64,000 nt of DNA, taken from positions 496,001 to 560,000 of the forward strand of contig NZ_CP136420.1 of NCBI RefSeq assembly GCF_045278715.1, given 5' to 3'. Every line of letters begins with the position of its first letter. Position 1 is the first letter of the stretch. Source of the DNA: Neomoorella carbonis (lineage in GTDB: Bacteria; Bacillota; DSM-521; Neomoorellales; Neomoorellaceae). This document shows, one piece after another, positions 58,409 through 64,000 of this stretch. A model generated the notes under the pieces. That model ran no database searches. It had not been told where the DNA came from and worked only from the letters and a program-made list of their open reading frames with translations. Both the position numbers and the translations under genes were made by a program.

Positions 58409-59167
58409 ATGGAAATAGGTTCTACCATCAGGCATTTCCGTGAAGAAAGGGGTTATACCCTGGACGACCTGGCTGGCAGGGCGGGGATTTCCCCTTCATA
58501 TTTAAGTGAAATCGAAAGAGGGCATAAGCGTCCCTCCCTCAAAACCCTGGATAAAATTTGCACTGCCCTCAATATTCCCAGGGAAACCCTTATACCCGCC
58601 GAAAACAGTGTCAGCCTGGGAGATAAAATCCGGATGGTGCGCCAGGAAAAAGGGTATTCCCTCAAGGAACTGAGCGCGAAAACAGGTATTTCTTTCACAT
58701 ATTTAAGCGAAATTGAAAGGGGTGTCCTGCACCCTGCCGCCGATACTTTGAACAGAATTGCTGCAGCACTAGAAGTTCCTCTGTCCCTGCTGGTAAGCCA
58801 TACAGAAAACTGGATCGGTAAAAAACTCAAAGATGTCCGCGAATCCCTGGGGCTTACCCAGAGCGCCCTGGCTGCCCAGGCCGGTCTATCGCCGGCTTTG
58901 ATCGGGCAGATTGAAGCAGGGAAAGTGCAGCCTTCCCTTAATACCATTGAAAAAATAGCCAGGGCCCTGGGAATTTCCCCTTGCTATCTGCTTGTAGCCC
59001 GTGACCAGCTGGAAGAAATGCTGGCTTCCATGGGTCCGGATTTAAGGGAACTGCTGCTGAACGAGAACGTGCAGGCAGTACTCAGGCAGATCTGTTATTT
59101 AAATGACAAACAGCTGCGCTTTCTCTTGAAATTTATAGAGGTATTTAAACAGGCCCAGCTGGAGTAA
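58409..59167 (+). CDS. regulator with three tandem XRE-type HTH domains
   Basis: A 252-residue protein containing three consecutive HTH_3 (Cro/C1) domains: residues about 3-60 (IRHFREERGYTLDDLAGRAG, SYLSEIERGHKRPS), 71-128 (IRMVRQEKGYSLKELSAKTG, TYLSEIERGVLHPA) and 138-195 (LKDVRESLGLTQSALAAQAG, LIGQIEAGKVQPS). A helical tail of about 55 residues ends the protein. The first two domains resemble each other more than the third. ATG 58409 follows AAAGGAG by 8 bases. It precedes a sulfur-transfer cluster on the same strand and may regulate it. Confidence 0.88.
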   Translation: MEIGSTIRHFREERGYTLDDLAGRAGISPSYLSEIERGHKRPSLKTLDKICTALNIPRETLIPAENSVSLGDKIRMVRQEKGYSLKELSAKTGISFTYLSEIERGVLHPAADTLNRIAAALEVPLSLLVSHTENWIGKKLKDVRESLGLTQSALAAQAGLSPALIGQIEAGKVQPSLNTIEKIARALGISPCYLLVARDQLEEMLASMGPDLRELLLNENVQAVLRQICYLNDKQLRFLLKFIEVFKQAQLE

Positions 59168-59184
59168 TTTTTTTTACCCTGTTC

Positions 59185-59208
59185 TTCGCAATAAATATTT
59201 TTTGCGAA
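59185..59208. promoter_or_regulatory. inverted repeat TTCGCAA-TTGCGAA
   Basis: TTCGCAA (59185-59191) and TTGCGAA (59202-59208) are perfect 7-bp arms 10 bases apart, in AT-rich DNA between the triple-HTH gene and the DsrE-like gene. It could be an operator for the preceding regulator or part of its transcription end; a related half-site (GGCGAAT) occurs at about 59244. Confidence 0.4.
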
Positions 59209-59355
59209 AAAAATTTAAAGCATGGGAGGAAATTTTTCTTTGCTGGCGAATATTATTTTATTGGAGGTGGTAAGCAGGCGGCTTCAAAAGGCAGTTTGCA
59301 AAAATAACAACTAGTTCAAGACCGGGTATAAACAAAATTGAAAGGAGAATTATCC

Positions 59356-59754
59356 ATGGAACAACCCAAACTGTCCGTCATCCTCCTCTCGGGAGAACTG
59401 GAAAAGTTACAAGCAGGTTGCCTGGTAAGCTCAGTCGCTTCCATGTCGGGGATGGAAGTCAACGTTTTCGTAACTATGGAGGCGTTAAAGGCTTTTCGCA
59501 AAGATGTAATCAGTGCCAGGGAGTTTAAAACCGCCGGTGAGATAGGCCGGGAAATGCTCAATAAAAATGTGGACCTTTTTTACCAACTGCTGGAAAATGC
59601 AAAAGACATGGGTAACCTCAAGGTATACGGCTGCGCCATGGCCATGGATTTGATGGAGTGGAAGAAGGAAGATCTCATCGATATTTTTGACGACGTAATC
59701 GGCGTTACGGCATTTCTGGGTAAAGCAGCCGGCAGCCAGGTCATTGTAATGTAA
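59356..59754 (+). CDS. DsrE/DsrF-like sulfur-relay family protein
   Basis: A 132-residue DsrE-fold protein: LSVILLSGELEKLQAGCLVS at the start with a cysteine at about 21, MEVNVFVTMEALKAF, KVYGCAMAMDLM (second conserved Cys, about 95) and a C-terminal strand. Members of this group, often next to TusA, carry or sense persulfide. AAAGGAG lies 8 bases before ATG 59356. First gene of DsrE-tusA-sqr-DUF1641. Confidence 0.85.
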   Translation: MEQPKLSVILLSGELEKLQAGCLVSSVASMSGMEVNVFVTMEALKAFRKDVISAREFKTAGEIGREMLNKNVDLFYQLLENAKDMGNLKVYGCAMAMDLMEWKKEDLIDIFDDVIGVTAFLGKAAGSQVIVM

Positions 59755-59773
59755 GTTAACTTGGAGGGATAAC

Positions 59774-60013
59774 ATGGTTGAAGTTAATATCACCAAAACC
59801 ATAGATGCCCGGGGATCTTATTGTCCCGGACCGTTGATGGAACTGGTAAAGGCGATTAAGCGCGGTCAAATAGGGGACGTATATGAATTGTTGTCCAGTG
59901 ATAACGGCTCGGCCAAAGATGTACCGGAATGGGTGAACAAAATGGGACACGAGCTTGTCTACTGCCGGGAAGACGGGGATTTCTGGCGCATTGCTGTCAG
60001 GAAAACAAAATAA
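59774..60013 (+). CDS. tusA: TusA-family sulfur carrier
   Basis: A 79-residue TusA/SirA/YeeD-type protein. DARGSYCPGPLMELVKAIKR contains the conserved CPxP cysteine that carries a persulfide. VYELLSSDNGSAKDVPEWVN and a terminal W-R-I strand complete the fold. It lies 19 bases behind the DsrE-like gene, and such pairs pass sulfur between enzymes in the cytoplasm. Confidence 0.93.
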   Translation: MVEVNITKTIDARGSYCPGPLMELVKAIKRGQIGDVYELLSSDNGSAKDVPEWVNKMGHELVYCREDGDFWRIAVRKTK

Positions 60014-60035
60014 CTGCTGGCCGGATGTTAACGAC

Positions 60036-60082
60036 CGGAGGGGGCGCAGGTAACTAAAGTTTAATTCCCTGCGCCCGCTCCG
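60036..60082 (+). other. long GC-rich hairpin between tusA and the SQR-like gene
   Basis: Positions 60036-60050 and 60068-60082 pair over 15 bases (CGGAG/CTCCG and GGGCGCAGG/CCTGCGCCC) with one G-G mismatch and a 17-base AT loop. There is no T run. It could reduce read-through or set the ratio of the products either side. Confidence 0.5.
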
Positions 60083-60134
60083 ACTAGTCTTTTACTATAA
60101 GCTTACGGCTGTATTTTCAAGGGAGTGTCGTACG

Positions 60135-61274
60135 ATGAGCAGGCGCATTATCATTGTCGGCGGCGGCGTGGCCGGCACCATGGTGGCCAACCGGCTGGCA
60201 AAATCTATGGAAAATGAAGTTTATAACGGCGAGCTGGAAATAGTATTGATTGGTGATACCCGCCGGCATATTTACCAGCCGGGCTTTCTGTTCATGGCTT
60301 TCAATGAAGGCTTCCTGGAGCAGTTTACCAGGGAAGAGAGATATTTGCTGCATCCCAAGGTAAATTTCGTTATGGACGCAGCGCGCCGTATAGATGTTGA
60401 CAGGAAAAGGGTTATTACCGGCAAGCAGTCATTTGACTACGACTTTCTGGTTATAGCCACGGGGTCATACCCCGACATGGATTCAGTACCCGGCCTGGCG
60501 GCAGGCGGCCACACCTTCTATACACCGGAAGGCGCGGAGAAGTTACGTCATGAAATATTGAATTTCCAGGGCGGCACCCTGCTGGTGACCATCGACGTAC
60601 CCCATAAGTGCCCGGTGGCACCCCTGGAGTTTATTTTTATGGCCGATGATTACTACCGGGAAGCCGGTATCCGCAACAAAGTGCAACTAAAGTACACTTA
60701 CCCTATCGGCCGCGTTCATTCCCTGGAGCCCGTCGCTGAATGGGCTGTGAAAGAATTCACAAAGCGCGATATTGAATATGAAACCTTTTTTAACCTGGAA
60801 AGGGTTGACCCCGAAAAGAGAATTGCCTACAACATGGACGGTTCCGAGCACCCCTATGATTTGCTGATTGCGATCCCGGCCCACCGGGGGGCCAGAGTCA
60901 TTAGCGAGTCTGGTCTGGGCGATGAAGACGGCTTTATCCCCACCGATCGTTACAGTTTAAAGATGGAAGGGCAGGATTGTGTCTATGTGATCGGCGATGC
61001 CACTGACCTGCCTGTCAGCAAAGCTGGTTCAACCGCCCACTATGAAGCTGACGTAGTCGTTAAAAATTTGATTAGTGAATTAAAGGGGTTGCCGCCCACC
61101 CATCGTTATAATGGTAAGGCGTTTTGTTTCATTGAGACCGGGTTAAATGAGGCCACTTATATCACCTTCAATTATAAGCAACCGCCGCAGCCGGTGCCGC
61201 CTTCAGAGATGCTGCACTGGTTCAAGCTCTCTTACAATGAAATGTACTGGTTATCTGCCCGGGGGATTTTATAA
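60135..61274 (+). CDS. sulfide:quinone oxidoreductase-like FAD-dependent protein
   Basis: A 379-residue flavoprotein. RRIIIVGGGVAGTMVANRL (FAD GxGxxG), YQPGFLFMAF, DYDFLVIATGSYPDM, KCPVAPLEFIFM, YTYPIGRVHSLEPVAEWAVK and CVYVIGDATDLPVSKAGSTA define the SQR/FCSD type. It would oxidise sulfide or a persulfide and pass electrons to quinone or another carrier. Few cysteines are seen beyond the KCPVAP one (about 158), so the exact SQR class is unclear. GGGAGTG precedes ATG 60135. DUF1641 follows after 14 bases. Confidence 0.85.
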   Translation: MSRRIIIVGGGVAGTMVANRLAKSMENEVYNGELEIVLIGDTRRHIYQPGFLFMAFNEGFLEQFTREERYLLHPKVNFVMDAARRIDVDRKRVITGKQSFDYDFLVIATGSYPDMDSVPGLAAGGHTFYTPEGAEKLRHEILNFQGGTLLVTIDVPHKCPVAPLEFIFMADDYYREAGIRNKVQLKYTYPIGRVHSLEPVAEWAVKEFTKRDIEYETFFNLERVDPEKRIAYNMDGSEHPYDLLIAIPAHRGARVISESGLGDEDGFIPTDRYSLKMEGQDCVYVIGDATDLPVSKAGSTAHYEADVVVKNLISELKGLPPTHRYNGKAFCFIETGLNEATYITFNYKQPPQPVPPSEMLHWFKLSYNEMYWLSARGIL

Positions 61275-61288
61275 GGGGGGAAGGAAGG

Positions 61289-61882
61289 ATGGCCCAACCT
61301 GCCAGGAAAATCACGGGGTCTACTAGTATAGAGCCGGAACTACCTGAACGCTCCCGGGAAATTTTAGGCCTAATCAGCGCTGGTATGGACTCCCTGGAGC
61401 CTTCAGTCGTCCAGAATATAGCTGCCAATTTAGCCCGGCTTGGTGAAGTGGTCGATGAATTCAACCGCCCGGAAATGCTGGAACTCTTCCGGGAGGTAGC
61501 CAGGGCCGGCAGCAACCTCCGCAGCTTAGTCGCAGAAATAAGAGAGCTGCAGGAAACGGGGACGATGACTACCTTGCTGGAGCTTGGGAGAATGGCCCAG
61601 GCTATGAAGGATTCCTTAACAGCCGGCGTGGTCACGGGGATTTTACAGCAGGCTGTTAATGCTTTATCCATGTTGGACCGGATACAAATGCTTCAGGGAG
61701 ACAGGCTCGTGACGGGTATGATCGCCGCTATGCAAGAGGCCATTAAAGAGAATAAGGATAAATCCCCGCAAAGCGTATTGAGCCTGTTGCGGCAATTAAA
61801 CAAGCCGGAGGCCCGGAAAGGCCTTAGCATCTTCGCTTCTTTCCTACAAAAGCTTCCATCGCATCTTGATTTTACCAATTAA
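61289..61882 (+). CDS. DUF1641 family protein
   Basis: A 197-residue helical protein with the DUF1641 pattern, ending in KPEARKGLSIFASFLQKLPS. Two or three long amphipathic helices and no catalytic motif are seen. This family very often follows SQR-like or formate dehydrogenase-like genes and may be a membrane-side or assembly partner. GGGGGGAAGGAAGG precedes the ATG. An intrinsic terminator follows. Confidence 0.8.
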   Translation: MAQPARKITGSTSIEPELPERSREILGLISAGMDSLEPSVVQNIAANLARLGEVVDEFNRPEMLELFREVARAGSNLRSLVAEIRELQETGTMTTLLELGRMAQAMKDSLTAGVVTGILQQAVNALSMLDRIQMLQGDRLVTGMIAAMQEAIKENKDKSPQSVLSLLRQLNKPEARKGLSIFASFLQKLPSHLDFTN

Positions 61883-61894
61883 CCCTCGTTAACC

Positions 61895-61920
61895 AAGCTG
61901 CCGCCGGGCAGCTTTTTTAT
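61895..61920 (+). terminator. intrinsic terminator after DUF1641
   Basis: AAGCTGCC (61895-61902) pairs with GGCAGCTT (61907-61914), followed by TTTTAT, 12 bases after the stop. Confidence 0.85.
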
Positions 61921-62121
61921 TGCGCCTGCCAGGGCTGCCCGGTTACTAATTTTTTGCTAAAAAATAAATCAACAGCAGGAATTTTAGTGCTGAGAGCGCA
62001 TAGTTATAAAGAGACTGACACAAGCTTCTTAATGTTGATAACTACTTTAGCATTTATCAACTGAGTAAAGATCGTGTATCAAGACAAACTCATTATTCTA
62101 AGGGGTAATGGTGATAAGTCT

Positions 62122-63414
62122 ATGGAAATTCAAATGCCATACGGATCCAGTTTTCTATCCATTGAAGTCCCGGAACAAAATATCATTGGTATCCTGGAAC
62201 CGCCATCATCGATGCCATCAATTGATGTGGACGTGGCAATCAAAGATGCTTTAGCCTGCCCCGTCGGTGCCAAGCCTCTCGGTGAACTGGCCCGCCAGGG
62301 TATGAAAGTTAGCATTGCCATTTCCGACGCTTCCCGGCCCAATATTGAGAAATGGATCCTGCCGGTAGTATTTGAGGAACTAAACGAAGCGGGAATTAAA
62401 GACGAAGACATCACGGTTATTGTGGGTACGGGCTCCCACCGGCCGGCGACTACGGAAGAAATTGCCGCCATGGTGGGGGACAAAGTTAACAGCGTGCGCG
62501 TCATCAATCACTTTTCCGATTCTAGCCCCCTGGTGGACCTGGGCCGGACTTCTGGAGGTTATCCGGCCTTAGTAAATCGCTATTTTTATGAAGCCGACCT
62601 CAAGATCGCCCTGGGCACGATTTTACCGCACCCCATCGCCGGTTACAGCGGCGGCGGCAAGGCCATAGCCGTAGGGCTTTCCGCAAGCGAAACTATCAGC
62701 AGCATCCATACCCCGGCCACCCTGGACGACCCGCGCACCGGCCTGGGCAAGGTCGAGGGCAACCCCTTTATCCAGTTCGGCTATGATGTGGCCCGGTTGG
62801 CAGGCCTGGATCTGTTAATAAACGCCGTAGTTAATGAAAAAGAAGAGATTATTGACATCATTTGCGGCGAGGTGGAGCTGGCCCACCGGACCCTGATCGA
62901 ACGTTCGGCACGTAAGGTTTATGAAGTCCGCTTCCCCGCTCCGGCCGATATCGTAATCGTTGCTGCCGGCCATCCCAAGGATAACAACCTGTACCATGTG
63001 GCCGCCGAAGCCCTTGGGGTAGTGGCCGGCAATGGCGTCCAGTACCCCTGCGTTAAAAAGGGGGGGACGATAATCGTCGTTTCTCCCATGGCCGAGGGGA
63101 TATATAATAAGACGATGTTTGCCTCTTTAAGCAAGGCGAAACCGGCAGAGGTGGTGCGGGAACTAAAGACGGCAAAAATAGACCGGCCGGGGATGCACCG
63201 CGCCTACGCTACGGCCCAGATCCTCTGCGACTATGAGGTTATCTTTGCTGAAACGAAGTTAGACCCGGAAATTACGCGCAGGGTGCATATCAAGCCCATG
63301 GCCACTGTGGCTGCGGCCCTGGAATACGCCCTGGCCAAGCACGGTCCCCAGGCCAGCATCCTGGTAGTGAAAAATTCTCACAGGCTGGTACCAGTTCTGG
63401 CGGGTGAAAGTTAG
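62122..63414 (+). CDS. larA: nickel-dependent lactate racemase family protein (LarA-like)
   Basis: A 430-residue LarA-like (DUF2088) enzyme. ISDASRPNIEKWILPVVFEE, VGTGSHRPATTEEI, the LPHPIAGYSGGGKAIAVG region with the K of the nickel-pincer cofactor site, and PADIVIVAAGHPKDNNLY match the family. Members racemise lactate or other 2-hydroxy acids using the NPN cofactor. No larB, larC or larE is in the window. ATG 62122 (EIQMPYGSSFLSIEVPE) gives the usual N terminus; an upstream GTG at 62074 is less likely. Confidence 0.85.
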   Translation: MEIQMPYGSSFLSIEVPEQNIIGILEPPSSMPSIDVDVAIKDALACPVGAKPLGELARQGMKVSIAISDASRPNIEKWILPVVFEELNEAGIKDEDITVIVGTGSHRPATTEEIAAMVGDKVNSVRVINHFSDSSPLVDLGRTSGGYPALVNRYFYEADLKIALGTILPHPIAGYSGGGKAIAVGLSASETISSIHTPATLDDPRTGLGKVEGNPFIQFGYDVARLAGLDLLINAVVNEKEEIIDIICGEVELAHRTLIERSARKVYEVRFPAPADIVIVAAGHPKDNNLYHVAAEALGVVAGNGVQYPCVKKGGTIIVVSPMAEGIYNKTMFASLSKAKPAEVVRELKTAKIDRPGMHRAYATAQILCDYEVIFAETKLDPEITRRVHIKPMATVAAALEYALAKHGPQASILVVKNSHRLVPVLAGES

Positions 63415-63462
63415 CAAAGAGATTACCTTAACAAAATATATAGGTTAAAATTTTACAGAACT

Positions 63463-63503
63463 GTGGCCGTGCAGGTAAAAGCAACGGCCGCTTTCCTTTT
63501 TTT
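63463..63503 (+). terminator. probable terminator after larA
   Basis: GGCCGT (63465-63470) and ACGGCC (63484-63489) form a 6-bp stem followed by a T-rich tail CTTTCCTTTTTTT. The loop is rather long (13 bases). Confidence 0.6.
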
Positions 63504-63641
63504 ATGCCTATAACAGGCCATAAAATAAAAAAATTTTTCCGGTCAAGAAGGAATTTTGCCATCAATGACGAATAGATAAAATAGACAGACACATCAAATC
63601 ACAAAATAATAAAGTGATCTCATGGTAAGGAGCTGACCTTT

Positions 63642-64000
63642 GTGCGGGAGAACAAAGTAAAAAAAGCCCTGGCCAATGGCGAAGTAGTTATCGGCACCAT
63701 GATCTCCGAGGTCCGGGGGCCGGGCATTATTACCATGTTGGCTACGGCCGGCTATGATTTCGTCTATATTGACATGGAACATTCCTCTTACAGCATCGAA
63801 ACCGTGGCCGACATGATAGCCGTCTCCAAAGCCGCTGATATCGTGACAATTGTCAGGACGCCGGGTTTGTCGCGCTTGGCTCTGTCCCGGCCCCTTGATG
63901 CCGGGGCGGAGGGGCTCTTAATCCCCCAGGTAGAGAGCGTAGAAGAAGTAAAGAAAATTGTTGAGTACACCAAGTATTATCCCCTGGGGGAGCGCGGCAT
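63642..64000 (+). CDS. HpcH/HpaI aldolase family protein, 5' part (runs off right edge)
   Basis: 119 codons are visible from GTG 63642, with TAAGGAG 9 bases upstream. VIGTMISEVRGPGIITMLAT, YDFVYIDMEHSSYSIET (metal-site Glu and the conserved D-x-E-H), IVRTP and AGAEGLLIPQVESVEEVKKI are typical of class II pyruvate aldolases that cleave 2-keto-3-deoxy acids. It may work with the LarA-like enzyme on a hydroxy or keto acid, but the operon is separated by a probable terminator. Confidence 0.9.
   Translation, partial: MRENKVKKALANGEVVIGTMISEVRGPGIITMLATAGYDFVYIDMEHSSYSIETVADMIAVSKAADIVTIVRTPGLSRLALSRPLDAGAEGLLIPQVESVEEVKKIVEYTKYYPLGERG

Overview
The window looks like chromosome of a thermophilic, spore-forming, anaerobic Firmicute, most probably a Moorella species. 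The inference rests on the sporulation set (prkA-yhbH-spoVR and a GerM-type lipoprotein), strong AGGAGG ribosome sites with many GTG and TTG starts, siroheme and sulfur-transfer genes, and roughly 50-55% GC genes with AT-rich intergenic DNA. The species call is inference; no database was consulted.

Positions 1-4 kb hold the N-terminal 608 codons of a Cas3 helicase-nuclease running off the left edge on the minus strand, a split chemoreceptor/Cache-like gene pair and a Uma2-type gene. From 4.05 to 21.3 kb all genes run on the plus strand with overlaps or tiny gaps. First comes a type III-B (Cmr) module: an SSO2081/NE0113-like ring-nuclease domain fused to a LuxR-type HTH, csx15, cmr1, an HD-less cas10 with intact GGDD, cmr3, a CARF protein with a possible RelE-like end, then cmr4-6. 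It is followed by a complete type I-B module: cas8b, a separate cas11-like gene, cas7, cas5, cas3, cas4, cas1, cas2, cas6. The III-B module has no cas6 or adaptation genes of its own, so it presumably shares Cas6 and the array.

A leader (21.29-21.45 kb) precedes an array of 70 identical 30-bp repeats (21451-26060). A further 4 repeats (29475-29701) are cut off by an IS256-family element that itself contains a broken IS110-family element. Beyond the array lie an IS110 fragment, an IS66 element (tnpA, tnpB, frameshifted tnpC) with mapped inverted repeats, and a short IS256 remnant: a mobile-element graveyard at the leader-distal end.

From 32.9 kb the DNA is ordinary chromosome: ahcY with an ECF transporter (fused EcfA, EcfT, S component); an acyl-CoA synthetase; an HD-GYP protein; a siroheme reductase-like pair (minus); queG; a cupin phosphoglucose isomerase (minus); prkA-yhbH-spoVR; paaK-ACT-hisC; a GerM lipoprotein; an N-acetylmuramoyl-alanine amidase; murI-rph-rdgB; and six tRNA genes (Gly, Arg, His, Gln, Lys, Leu) behind a near-consensus promoter. 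After two decayed nuclease/transposase remnants, a regulator with three tandem XRE HTH domains precedes a sulfur-transfer cluster (DsrE-like, TusA, SQR-like flavoprotein, DUF1641). A LarA-like gene and the start of an HpcH/HpaI aldolase close the window.

The most unusual content is the signalling layer of the III-B module. A Cas10 lacking its DNase domain but able in principle to make cyclic oligoadenylate is encoded with one putative cOA-activated effector and two putative cOA-removing or cOA-sensing proteins. One of these carries a DNA-binding domain and lies downstream of a promoter-like -10 covered by a dyad.
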